Shown here piece after piece: positions 24,070 through 36,074 of a stretch of 64,000 nucleotides of DNA. A program made the translations under genes and the position numbers. Numbering within the stretch: the stretch's first letter is position 1; each line of letters opens with the position of its first letter. Under the pieces are notes generated by a model. The model searched no databases. It was not told the origin of the DNA and saw only the letters and a list, made by a program, of their open reading frames with translations. Source of the DNA: Cristatella mucedo (taxonomy: Eukaryota > Bryozoa > Phylactolaemata > Cristatellidae); NCBI GenBank assembly GCA_009760855.2, contig WPIO01000018.1:532001-596000 (forward strand). The letters are read 5' to 3'.

Positions 24070-25555
24070 ATGTAATGTAATGTATCTCCGTCAGTAACTC
24101 CACAAAGTCATAAAGACCATGTGGGTGTTACGCAGGAGAGTTTTGTATAGCACACTCACAGCCTAAGCGGCTTTTGGTACGCATTCGGTAGCCAACAGAC
24201 TTTGTCTCAGGCAACAAAGAGAAAGTGGGAAGCATAGCAGAGTTAGGAGAGCAGTTGAGGTAGTGAGTAGCATAGAAGTAGCAGTTCAGGACCGCTGGAA
24301 AAGATGTGCCATAGTAGGCAGTTGGAGAGTAGATGTCGTTGCGTAAGAATTGTGGCAGCGAGTTCCACAGTCTAGGACCTGCCGAGCTAAAGCTTCTGTC
24401 GCCAACTGTCTTTAAGCGCGGGAATGGGATAGCTAATTTATTGTCCATACAGGACCTGAGGGCGCGAACAGGCTGAAACTGATGCAGCAGTTCAGCTAGG
24501 TACGAAGGAGCCAAAGCCGTGGCGGGCCTTGTGGGTCAGCATAAGAACTTTGCTCTGTATCCTTTGCTCAACCCGCAACCATCCTAGCTCTTTCAGCAGA
24601 GGTGACACGTGCTCAAACCGCTGGGACTTGAAGACCAGCCTTGCAGCCATATTCATAGTCAACTGTAGTGGCATAATAGCTTTCTTTGGCAGCCCAGACA
24701 ACAGGGAATTACAATAATCAAGCCGAGACAGAACTAAAGAGCTAGTTAAATTTTTTACAAGCCACTGTGGGAGACAGCTTCTAATCTTGGATAGGGATCG
24801 GACGTGATGGCTAGCTTTAGAGACAGTCTTCGGAATGAAGCTTTTGAAATTGAGGCAGCTGTCGAACACGACACCTAGATTACGAGCGCGTGGTGAAGGT
24901 CGCACAATAGCATCACCTATTAGAACAGCAAAGCTTTTTAATCCAGCCACACGCTTAGGGTGTCCTATGAGCAGCAGTTCGGTTTTATCGTCATTTAATT
25001 TCAGGAAGTTTTCCGACATCCAGGATCGAATATCGGCAAGGCAAGCCTTCAGTTTCTCAGTTGCTGCAGCAGATTCCGACGGTTTAAATGACAAATACAA
25101 CTGAGTATCATCAGCATAGAAGTGATATCCTATTCCATGGGCCTTAATCACTTTACCCAGAGGTTGCGTATAAATAGAGAACAGCAAGGGACCAAGTACA
25201 GACCCTTGAGGGACTCCACAGGTGACCCTTCTCATGTCTGAGACCTGACCCCCACACGACACGGATTGAACACGATCAGACAAGCATGATTTAAACCATG
25301 CCAGTGCTTCGTCTGCTAGACTGATCGTTGTTCTCAATCGTTCAAGCAGAACCTTGTGATCAATGGTGTCGAAGGCAGCAGACAGATCTAGCAGAGCTAG
25401 GGCTGTGACATTCCCGTCGTCGTTGCCACGTAGAATGTCATTGTTAGCACGGAAGAGAGCAGTTTCAGTAGAGTGCTGCCTCTTGAACCCTGATTAAAAC
25501 GTTTCTGACATTCCATTATTTTCAATATATTCAATTAGCTGCTTAGCAACAATTC
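24070..25555 (-). mobile_element. LINE family B: reverse transcriptase relic
   Basis: Best preserved retroelement protein in the window. The minus strand reads, in order: RIVAKQLIEYIENNG, a TAA stop at 25494-25496 just before SGFKRQHSTETA, LLDLSAAFDTIDHKVLL (catalytic Asp), VPQGSVLGPLLFSIYT, YHFYADDTQLYL (catalytic DD), SRLDYCNSLLSGLP, and after a one-base frame change near 24515 APSYLAELLHQFQPV and LPQFLRND. The 3' end at about 24070 is a short tacattacatt tail. The signatures fit the CR1/L2 group. The endonuclease and the RT N-terminus are missing: the element breaks off at a CT microsatellite at 25556. Only one stop and one frameshift across about 430 codons make it younger than the family A copies. 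Confidence 0.9.
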
Positions 25556-26885
<1,330 letters not shown>

Positions 26886-27325
26886 CAGCTAATCGACTTG
26901 AGTTTAAAGAGCCGGCGGTACGATGCTAAGGTTACCGAGGAAGCAGTTGGGACGTAGCTCGAGAGTGAGAATAAAGGCACCTACAAGTGAGTGGCAAATC
27001 CTTAGATTAACTATGCTGCTTGATGTGAGTTTGTGCAGGTGGGTGAGAAGCTGTGTGATGTGGCATTTGCAACGTTAATGCCTCACATGCCTAGCGGCGG
27101 TGATACCCACAAACTGTATGAGCCTTAATGCACAACTGAAAAAGGTGCGAGCAAGGAGTTACATCAGATGAAAACGGACATCGCAAGTGATCGGAGGATA
27201 ATCCTGGATTAGAAATCCCTATCTGACCGAGCTGAAATTTATAAAAAATTCGACCTAGTTGTCAGTAGGCGTACTTAACCGGAGATCTGATGCGATCGTG
27301 TAGCATTTGGTTGACTTGAAATAAA
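26886..27325 (-). mobile_element. LINE family A body fragment, antisense
   Basis: Plus-strand phrases ggcacctacaagtgagtggc, gtgggtgagaagctgtgtga and gatctgatgcgatcgtgtag align with the antisense RT C-terminal region of family A at 42.9-43.3 kb. Both ends are truncated. Confidence 0.65.
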
Positions 27326-27471
27326 AGCAACTTTCCGGCCGATGATGCAAACGCTACGCTGGCCGAACGCTACTTTGACGATTATTCAGTGGCAGGAGCC
27401 CCAGAGGATATTACGACAGCTTTCAGTGGACGTTGCGGGCTTGCATGCCGCTGAACACGACCCCTTTTTTT

Positions 27472-27620
27472 TTGTTGCGTGAGACGAAGTCTGTTGGCTG
27501 CCGAGTGCGTACCGAAAGCAGCCTAGGCTGTGAGTTCGCTACACAAAACTCTCCTGCGTAGCACCCACGTGGTCTATATGACTTTATGGAGTTGCTGACG
27601 GAGATACATTACAATACATT
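27472..27620 (+). mobile_element. LINE family B 3' tail
   Basis: Sense copy of the family B 3' untranslated end: gttgcgtgagacgaagtctg, gtgagttcgctacacaaaac, gactttatggagttgctgac, ending in tacattacaatacattat. Confidence 0.75.
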
Positions 27621-27739
27621 ATATGAACCTGGGTCGTGCTCAAGAGCGAGCACCGTACCCTTGGGGAAAATACACTGGGGACCTTCCCCTTCCAACAGGC
27701 TTTCCCAGGCGTGCCGCCTCGCATTTCGCTGTACATGGC

Positions 27740-27850
27740 TTGATTTTTGCAGCGGCCACTCTTTCTTCTCGTTGACTTGAGGATTAGTGGTGGCATTTAC
27801 TGCTCTTGTGCAGCTTTCTAAAATAGGTTGTTGAATCAGCAGGGCTTTAC
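27740..27850 (+). mobile_element. SINE2 3' fragment
   Basis: Only the right end is recognisable (gtggtggcatttactgctct, ggttgttgaatcagcag). Confidence 0.4.
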
Positions 27851-29798
27851 TTTATTTACTAAAGCTGAATCTGCGGCAGCTCCATCCAGCGAGAACGAAC
27901 CGCATTTAATCAGAAATCGGACCGTTTGAGAAAAGGAGACCGTTATTTCCTCAAGATCCTACCTTAATTTCAACGACTGACGTGAGCAAGGCTGGAGGTG
28001 GCGCAGCCTGGAGGAATTTTCGTTCTTTTAAGATGACGTGACTCTATTAGACGAGGTTCTGAATATTTACGTGCGGCTCCGCGCCGCTGCTTGCAGAGTC
28101 GGGCTCGCCGCCTATGCCCAACGATACCCGTGCCCGCTTAAGGGAAGGTGCTGCAAGAGCCTTTGGAAAATTCCTCCAATCGCTCAAGTGCGTGTGCGCC
28201 AGCGCTAGGTCGAACTATGGCAGCTTAAAAGCAGTTCAGGGGCAGTCAAAAAGTTGGGTGCGTAGCCAACAGCGGCATTCAGTTCCTTCGACTCCGCTTC
28301 GCTCGTGGCGGCGAACGGTGCGAGTCGCTTCGTGATTCATGGTGACAGAAAGGACGGCGCAAACTAGCCACAATCCTAGGACGAGCTACGAATTTTTGCT
28401 ATGGATGAAGGTATACCTCTGAGCCAGAGACATAGTGAGAGCGTTCGGTGCAGGGAGACAAGGCTAAAAAAGGCGCCCCCATCTCCTTGTCAAATGTTGC
28501 TGCGAAACTGCTCGACCATAGAAGAAATGCAAAAGAACAGACGCTAGCAGGTACACCGAGTGAGACAGTTTTTTAACGGCAGTACAAGTACGAGGTAGCT
28601 ATCACGGCTTCAACTTGGGAGAATTTTTCTAGCCTTGAACGTGAAGAACTAGTCTATTACAGTTTGAAAGTCAATGCTCTCCTATATTTCCCTACGATGA
28701 ACAGGGCTTAGTCGAGCTAGCCCCATTGATGCTATTAGATAAGACATGACTAACTTCAGCTTGATAATGGAATGTTAACAAACGGAAAATGATACGGCTA
28801 TGATCAGAAGAACTTGCAAGGCAACTCTCAAATTAGGAAATGCATTTTCTCCTTAACTGGCCACCAAAGATATGAGTTCTAGGGGTGTCTTTAATGCCGA
28901 TTCATAACGTGTGGCAATAAGCATTTTGCAGTCACATATTTCGTTGTACAGCTCTGTTCCATCGACGTCTGCAGATGCGAAGTTTGGTCTGGTCAAGTGT
29001 CTTCAAAAGTTTCTCAACTTCTAACAAGAAACCAAATTTGCCATCCAGATCTTTGAGCCGGAAAAAAGTTTTATTTAGTCGGAAATAGCATATGCTGTAT
29101 TTCATAACTCTAGAAATCCCATCTTCTTACGCGAGACCAACATCTTATGAGATTTGTCTGCGTATTTGCGCTTATCGGCAGATTCTCCATTCAACTGAAG
29201 CTCTCCACAATCACGTATCCTTTTGGCATTTATTAGTGATATATGGCACGGGTCTTCTCAAAGTCTCGACAACTCAATCGCTAACGGAGTTCTCAACAGG
29301 CGTCTTTGAAGATCATCTTTGGATCCTGCAGTCTTTTCTGAACTCAGACAATCTTCCTTAAAGTTCTGTACCAAAATGGCAACAGAGCCAAAAATGTGAA
29401 GTTCAAGATATTGCCAGCGATTGTGGGAGATTGCCAGCTTGCCTTCTTATTTCAATTGTTCCACTTGTATCCTAAGACAATTGCTCCGAAAATCTTATAA
29501 TGCTGTCTAGTTCATCATTGATGGTTTTCACAGCCTCCACTCTTGTACCCAACTTTGTTGCAGAGTCAAGTTTGACGGTGATGGCTAAAAATTTCTCCAG
29601 CTCTTCCCACCTCAGAGTTTATCTTGAAAGAATGAGTAGAAGCTCTCTATTCTTGCAAAAAAGGCAATGACAGCTGAATCTTGACTTACGGCCTCGAACT
29701 TCTGCCAGGTTCAAGCTGTGGTCATCACAAGTTAGATTGCCTTGTCATTTCTAGATAGTATTATCTTTACGACACCTGAAAAGTGGTCAGACATAATA
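27851..29798. other. no recognised feature
   Basis: Almost 2 kb without a domain-bearing frame or an identifiable repeat. Confidence 0.4.
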
Positions 29799-30228
29799 AT
29801 AGTAATACTAATAATAATACATTTGATACAGCGCCCTCAGAGAACTCAATCTCTCTCAAGGCAATTTACATTTTCAGCAAAGGTAGCACGATCGAATGGT
29901 TAGTGGAAGCATGTTCAATAAACAACAAGAACAAAACGGTTAGGGTGACCTGCACAAGGTCAGGATGAAAGTATGGTTAGTGACACCATGCACTGTGTCA
30001 GCACAAATAGACACATAAATGTCGAATCATAAGGATTCACTAAATGCTGTGATAAACAGATGCGATTTTAGTTTTCTAAATGTGTGGTCAAGTCAGTAGT
30101 TGTCGTGACGCAGGTCGTTAGTGAGTTGCAAGCTGTGGGAGCATACGAACTAAATGCACGGTCTCCAAATTATTTGAGGCCTATACGAGGTTAAAGTAAC
30201 TGCGGCGGCGTTGTCGTAGCACAGCCAG
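29799..30228 (-). mobile_element. LINE family A 3' part, antisense
   Basis: Begins at left with the ATT-type tail (aataataatacatttgata), then cctcagagaactcaatctct, and continues through the tail into the RT C-terminal region (gggagcatacgaactaaatg). Confidence 0.8.
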
Positions 30229-30610
30229 TTTTGTAAGCCTAGCTTGTGTCGTCTAATAGTGCATCGGTGCTCAGCCACTGGACTCTGGCTCGATCTTGAT
30301 GCGACGCTGTTTACCTTTGGCAGGCAGGATTGGGCGAGCGGACAGGAAGGGCAGTTGGAATGTGGACGGATGGGCGAACGGCCGCGTGCTTGTTTCGCTG
30401 GGAGAGCAGCCAAATAAAAGTTGGCTAAAGCCCCTGCCGGTGCTTCCGTGTCGTCGCGTGCGTGCCCCCAGAGCGACACGCTACAGCTAGATTTAAGTCA
30501 GTAAGCATGCCTAACTAGCCCAGTTAGCAATAGGCAAGCCCGCTGAATCGAGTACTTGCTTGAAATCAAGATTGGCACTCTCATCTGAAAGAAATTTTGA
30601 GAAAAACATA
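30229..30610. other. upstream flank of the receptor gene
   Basis: No repeat or coding frame recognised; leads into the promoter-like block. Confidence 0.35.
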
Positions 30611-31137
30611 CAAGCTTTATATAAGCAGTTTACGTAAAAATCCATTTTGCTTTTGGCGCCCCCTTGACCTTCGCGCGCGCGCGGAAGTTCCGCTTCCGCT
30701 GCTGCCCCGCAGCCGCCACTCCGTCCGGCGGCGGCAGCTGCTCCGAGCGATCTTTCTGGAAAGGGATGGTGGGCGGCGGTCCGTTCGCTCCGAAGGAGCT
30801 GGCTGCTCGCGCTTTTCGCCGGACGGCAGGACGTTCGCAGGAGCGGAAGTGTCGGCGGCGTTTGCAAGCCGACAGAGAGCTCCGTCCGAACCCCGTCCTT
30901 GACTGGGCAGTAAAGGAGCGGTAATCGGCATCTGCTTGTGCAAACACTCGGCAGCTAATCGCGCCGCCGTCGTTCGCTCGCAGCGACGGAAGACCGCTGT
31001 CGCCGCAGAGGCACCGCGTCACCAGATGGAGCGCGAGCGGCGGCGGTGGCACGGTCCTGCCAGCGGCGGCGCTCGCGAATGCGCCGCGAGTCAGTGACGC
31101 CGGCGCCGAACCCGTCGAGGTGACGGCGCGCTGCGAC
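30611..31137 (+). promoter_or_regulatory. candidate promoter and 5' leader of the receptor gene
   Basis: A TATA-like element (tttatataag, 30617-30626) stands in AT-rich sequence just before an abrupt switch to very GC- and CpG-rich DNA that continues past the start codon. Two copies of gcggaagt (30680-30687 and 30842-30849) resemble ETS-family binding sites; the first is part of the palindrome-like gcggaagttccgcttccgc. If the TATA-like element is used, the leader would be roughly 490 bases. This is inference; no transcript evidence is available here. Confidence 0.4.
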
Positions 31138-31207
31138 ATGCCCGTCTCGGTGGCGGCGATCGGGACGCTGCTCGCGATCGCCAGTCTGGACTCGGCGTCG
31201 GCCGCGA
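31138..31207 (+). CDS. exon 1: start codon and signal peptide
   Basis: The ATG opens a 23-codon stretch, MPVSVAAIGTLLAIASLDSA then SAA, with a hydrophobic core (residues 5-17) and a small-residue region fitting signal peptidase cleavage around residues 21-23. The donor A|GTGAGA leaves phase 1, the phase in which the LDLa exon begins; the joined codon is AGA (Arg). The ATG is preferred over an in-frame GTG 18 bases upstream. If the donor is not used, the frame stays open through the 234-base intron (exactly 78 codons) into the LDLa exon, giving an Arg/Pro-rich linker instead. That makes intron retention hard to exclude by sequence alone. Confidence 0.6.
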
Positions 31208-31441
31208 GTGAGACTGCGCTCCGGCCGCCGCCGCCGCGCCCGCCCTGGCTCAACACCAGCGAAGCCGTTCGAGAGGCGGCGAGGCGAGCCGTCGCGCGCC
31301 GCCGTAGCTCTCACCCGCGCGCGCGGGTCGCGGCGCTCTGCCCGGCGACCTCTCTCTCACTCTCGCTGCGAGCGCGTCCGAACCGCCGCGCAGAGAGTCG
31401 TCTCGGACCATCGCTGCTGATTGCTCCTGGCTTCGTCGTAG
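31208..31441 (+). other. short intron 1, in-frame and stop-free
   Basis: 234 bases, GTGAGA donor, pyrimidine-containing gcttcgtcgtag acceptor. It is divisible by three and lacks a stop in the coding frame, so retention would insert 78 residues rich in Arg, Pro and Ala. Confidence 0.5.
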
Positions 31442-31564
31442 GATGCGGGTCGAATAAGATGTACTGCTCAGCCACTGGCGCTTGCCTGTCGACGCAATTA
31501 ATGTGCAACGGCAAAGCGGATTGCCCGAACGGACTGGACGAGTCTCCGAGGTACTGTGACCCGG
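31442..31564 (+). CDS. exon 2: LDL-receptor class A repeat 1
   Basis: Encodes one complete LDLa module of about 38 residues: Cys spacing C-x6-C-x5-C-x6-C-x5-C-x10-C, from CGSNKMYC to RYC. The calcium-site end reads CNGKADCPNGLDE. Compared with the canonical CDGxxDCxDGSDE, two Asp are Asn and the final DE pair is kept, so calcium binding may be weaker. LDLa modules are disulfide-bonded extracellular ligand-binding units. The exon is a symmetric phase 1-1 module (123 bases), the class used in exon shuffling. Donor G|GTACGT is strong. The continuing open frame past the donor to 31707 is intronic. Confidence 0.85.
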
Positions 31565-31807
31565 GTACGTATATGGTCAATGCGCGGCCGCCGCCGACCC
31601 TAAGCGCCGCTTCCCGCCGTCGCCGCAGCTGCGGCGGCGGCGGCTTCAGCTCTAGGCGAAGCGACGCCCCCAGATATCTCTTAACTTTTGAACGGAGCTC
31701 CTCGTAGCTGTTAAGCAGCGGTGCGGGTAAGCACGAGCCCAGCGTCCGGCCGAAATCGGCGATCGTAAGTTGATTTGGCTTGATTAGGCGACGCGTAGCC
31801 GCCTCAC

Positions 31808-31897
31808 CGGTCGACTCGCCTCCCCCCCCCCATTGGTCGACTCGCCCCCCCCCCACTGGTCGACTCGCCCCCCCCCCATTGGTCGACTCGCCACCCC
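31808..31897. repeat. four-unit GC minisatellite
   Basis: Four tandem copies of a unit of about 25 bases: tggtcgactcgcc followed by a run of 7-11 C and (c)att/actgg. Each unit carries a gtcgac palindrome. It lies in intron 2, 240 bases after the LDLa donor. Confidence 0.9.
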
Positions 31898-32814
31898 CCC
31901 TGCACCCAGCTACCGTTGCACGCTCGCCCGCCGAATCGCTGCGGCTAAACTGAGCTGGTCGCTGGCGCGAGATAGCCGGTCTCGGTGCTCCGATTGCAGC
32001 TCTGTCTGCAGCTCCGCGAATCCGCCGCAAGGACTCCGCCGGCTGTACGCGTGAGAGTTTCCTACTCCGCCCGGTCACAGGGTGAGCGACTTCCGGTTGG
32101 CTCATGGCAGCCAAAAGAATTCATGGCGAACAAGGAAAAGAAAGCGATGGGCGAAGCTGAGCTTGGATTTTGGCCCGGGAAGTGGCTAGCATCGAAATAG
32201 CAGCTCAGGGCAGCTAGAAAGGGCGCGTCCGCAGTCGGTCGCAGGAGAGTAGAGGCATGCGCAAAATTGAGCTTCCGTGGCAGAAATAGGCTCGTCCCTA
32301 TCTCTCACGGGCGCCGCGGCATTCCACTCGAGAGCTTTAGTGCGGTGCAAAGCCGGCGGACGCTTGCTGCTGCCGCTGCCGCCCCTGCCACTTGGGGCAG
32401 CAGATACCAGCGACCGCCCGGACGGCCTCATTCGCTCCCCCGTTTCAGGGCTCATAAAAGTGCACGGGGGGAGGGAGGGATAACATGAGGATAACATGAG
32501 CAACGCCTGCCTCGCTCTGACACGAACGGATGCGCTGCTGCGCCTAATGGTTCGGCTGGTGCGTGACGTGGCTTGTCCAGCGAGATGCCGTCGACCATTT
32601 TCTCAATCATGCTTAGGCTTAGGCTATGTAGCCCTTTGGCTTTTTCTTTTGAACAAGTGGAGATAATCGAAGGGGGACTCGCCGGTACCGATTGCGGGGC
32701 AGCGACTATTATTGGAGCCGGAAAATGAAAGCATGAAAAACGCCTGACGTCTGCTACGTCTGCCCCAGAATTCCAAGATTGTGCCGCAAGATATCGGAGT
32801 TCAAGTTCATTGGT

Positions 32815-32985
32815 GAGCCGTGATGGCACATTAGGTAATGCGGTTGTTTGTTACTACCCGGTCCCGGGTTTCAAGGGTTCGAATCGTGCGATGGGCGATC
32901 CTTTATTGGCGCTGCAAACGGTGGCGATAACCTTAAAGGCTCTTCTGTCACTATGCAAAAGAAGCTGTTAAATTAACTAATATTT
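32815..32985 (+). mobile_element. SINE2 copy
   Basis: gagccgtgatggcacattag start, B-box gggttcgaatcgtgcg, body aaacggtggcgataacctta, end gctgttaaattaactaatat. One of the clearest members. Confidence 0.8.
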
Positions 32986-33899
32986 CAGGATAACTGAGTC
33001 TCGGCTGCCAGTTTTGGCCTGTTATTGCAGCGGCATAAGCGGCGGACAAGCTATCGCTACGACCACGACAGTGTCTGCTAGTTTTCTACACTTCTACTTT
33101 TCTGTACTCTGGTTGCGAGTACCGCGGTCTTCGACTGGTTCGTTGCCAATTTCTGTAAGTTCCATGTTCTGACATCAGTCTAGGAAACGGCTCTGCCTGC
33201 GTAGTTTGCCGGAATGCAGAATTTTTCCCGAAAGCCACACTACTTCGCCAGGCATGAGAACCCTGAGGATGATCGTCGGCAGATGGCGCTTTAGCAGCTC
33301 AGTAGCTATATTGTGATATCGTAACGTTGTCAGAGCCAACAAGCAAGCTCAGCCCTAGGACTGTTTCAGTTGGAGATTTACAAGCTTCCATTTTGCTTCG
33401 CACTTGTAATTGCTATGATGGCTCAAATGAGTTTCATCAATGAAAACATCGAGGATGAAATCATTTTCGCATGCACATGGTAACGGGCTCTGATTTTGAT
33501 CGTGTTCAAGCGGTGACTAAGCTAACTATGCTCTCGTTGTACAAATTTACCGTTCCTAAAAACTTGATATGTCTTTCATATCACGTAAGTACAGCGGACA
33601 ACTTTTTTTCTACAAGCCCGGGTGTTTAATTACTACCCAATACAAGCAGCTAAACATATTTAGGTATTCCGCCCTGAACTTTAACGTCTCTAAATCTCTC
33701 TACTTCTTTGAAAACTGTCTTGCGTCAATTAGCTCTGGGATGTCTGCAAGCGCTTTCTTCAATTAATTATGAGAAATCAACTTACGAACTTGCGGGAAAA
33801 GGTACAGTCACTCGGAAACTGGAAAGTCTCACGATTGCTTCGCCGGAGCACCCATTTTACTACGAGCGTGCGCATTTTCTTCGTCGAACCGGGTTTGCC

Positions 33900-34290
33900 T
33901 ATTTTGATAAGACATTTTGTCAGACGAGAGCATCAGCTCCGCTGTCGAGCCGGCCTTAAATCAACTAAGCAACAGAGACGCCATTTGGGCGTTCTAAAAT
34001 TAGGATTTCCGCTGGCATTTGGTCAGTGCTTTTGACATCCATCTTTACTTCTGTCGATCCCTGCAGCTCCTTTCACGACTGCCGTACAATCCGCTTGTAG
34101 TTAGTGAAGCGAAACGAAACTTTCCAAACTCGGCGTGCTCGTCACGAAAGTCGCAACAGCTCGCTTAAGTTACCTTTCGTTGACCTGAACTGGCTCGCCG
34201 TTGCACACAGTGCCGGGCTCAAATTCGTATTATCCAGCTGAAGGTAGTTGCACTCACTCTACGGTCAGTTAACAGTCAGCTAACCCTTTT
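33900..34290 (+). mobile_element. very degraded LINE A fragment
   Basis: The order of weakly conserved phrases (catcagctccgctgtcgag, atccatctttacttctgtcg, gacctgaactggct) follows the RT C-terminal region of family A in sense orientation. Nearly all reading frame is lost. Confidence 0.45.
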
Positions 34291-35603
34291 TTGCTAGGAT
34301 ACTTCATGGTCTAGAATCGAGAGAGTTGATTATTTATTTCACCTGGACGGCTATGCAATCAACTTACGTACATTAGTTGCAGGAGTGTTCGATTTTAAAA
34401 CGCAAATCTCGAAGGGCTTCTAAAAAATTAGCTCACACGGGATTTACGCCTCGGCCAGGGCGTGGTGTTGTCAACGAAAGGCAATCAGCTCCAGTTTTGG
34501 CAGTATTACTTTAAAGCTGGAGATCTTCGGCGGCCGACTCCGCGGGATGCGTTGATAGCATCTCGAGGATGTAGCGTGCAGTTCGATAGAATTTTGGGGA
34601 TTATTTACAAAACGGAAGGAAGCTGCGGCGGTGTGGTTTACTAGCCCGAAGTGATGATAATTCATGCAATTTCAAAGTGACGCAAGAAAGTACAATCAAA
34701 ATAAATAGGGTGCAGTTTTTTAGTGCTAACCCTATCACTCCATGTTTGTCTAAATCCAAGATTTTCTCGTCATTTCAAGCCCAGCTAAAGGTTTTTAGAT
34801 GCAGTGCGAATGAAAGTTTTCATTCGGCTAAGATTCCTATCGCACGATGTCGGCTAAAAAAAAACTTATCCTGCTTACGTTGGTCAATTGGAATGTTTGA
34901 GAACGAACCTTGGAATTCCACATTGACTGATCTGTGAATTAAGATAAGATGAATGCTAAAGTGTCATAAGGAGATGATGCTCATTTGAATGGCGGGCTGG
35001 CTGAAAGCAACCTACAAGTGTAAGCGTAAGGCGTGTAATTTTATGAAAAAATTCAAGTTTTTATCTCCTTAAAATAACCGCGAAATGTAGCCCTACAATA
35101 TACTTGCAGCGATATTGGGAATATCTCAGCCCAGCAGTAATTTAAGTGACAACACGTGCTATCGAGCAGTCACTATGCATTGATCAATCCAACTAGGAAC
35201 GGACACAGCCGTACGTACTTGAGCTTTACTTTAAAAAAAACTTCAGTTCCCTTCTTTAATCACTCTTGAATGCGATTGCGAAGCGTTTTAATTGTCAGCT
35301 GACCGGCAGTCCGCTAGGTCGGCGCCACTACAGCCGGCGACTACGTGAGACCGCAACCATTCTTCAAGGAAATTAAAACGGCGCCCACAAGAAGTTACAC
35401 GCAACCACTCCCGTCGACGCGCCCTTGCTGGCAAGCGAACGACGCACCCATAGATCGAGTGCAGCTGCTCTCCATACTGCCTGATGCTGGCCGCCGCCGG
35501 TGGAGCGCGTATGCGATCGCCGCGGCGTGCGTCTTAGCCTGTCTCTCTCTTCAGTCCTCTTCCGGAAAAGGTTAATGCTATGTTCGCTTGCCTATTTCTG
35601 CAG

Positions 35604-35720
35604 ATTGCCCGTCGTCGTATATCTTCTGCACAGTCGGAGCGTGCATACCTTCAAGTGCCGTATGCGAAACGGTGGAATACGACGACTGCTTCGACGGTAG
35701 AGACGAGGAAGCCGCATTGT
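35604..35720 (+). CDS. exon 3: LDL-receptor class A repeat 2
   Basis: Begins after the acceptor cctatttctgcag in phase 1. With the last G of exon 2 it forms GAT (Asp). Encodes CPSSYIFC, GACIPSSAVC and DDCFDGRDEEAAL: a second LDLa with spacing C-x6-C-x4-C-x6-C-x7-C and ten residues to the expected sixth Cys. The exon ends in a single T before GTAAGA, so the sixth Cys must be completed by the next exon starting GT or GC. The calcium-binding acidic cluster DDCFDGRDE is canonical, unlike in repeat 1. 117 bases, symmetric phase 1-1. Confidence 0.85.
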
Positions 35721-36074
35721 GTAAGATCAAATGTTGTGGGTACCGGCAAGCTCTCTCGTATTGATTTCTCAGCTACCTTGGCAGCCGCTAGAATTGTGTG
35801 CAGACACTCACTCATGCACCAACGCTCAGAACGATAGGCGTACTTAAAATCCTGGCCCGCGAGTGGCATGCCCAACACTTTGGAATCGACGAGCGACGCC
35901 TTGATCGATTTCCAACTACTCTGTTGTTCGAAACTTTCACATTAGCGTATGCAGTGCATCTGTCTTTTGTGCAACGCCACATAGTGAGACTTCATTTCTG
36001 GACCGTTTGGTGCGAATATTGCAGTCAATGACACGCCTGTTAGAAACACCTAGCCAAGTCAAATTCCGGGTAGT

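Larger units (their letters stand above)
31565..35603 (+). other. intron 2
   Basis: About 4.0 kb between the two LDLa exons. It holds the GC minisatellite, a CpG-rich first kilobase with overlapping meaningless open frames on both strands (the 267-codon minus frame 31311-32114 is one), a SINE2 copy, and an old LINE A relic. No additional exon with good splice sites was recognised. Confidence 0.6.

Noticed and set aside
23575-24103. Three overlapping open frames of 107-166 codons (Leu/Ser/Val/Cys-rich and Arg/Asp/Thr-rich)
   Set aside because: They are translations of the stop-free 10-bp CTCTGTCTGT array.
31311-32114. 267-codon minus-strand frame, longest but one in the window
   Set aside because: Lies opposite the LDLa exon and the GC minisatellite; Pro/Gly/Arg-rich text from GC-rich DNA, with no domain.
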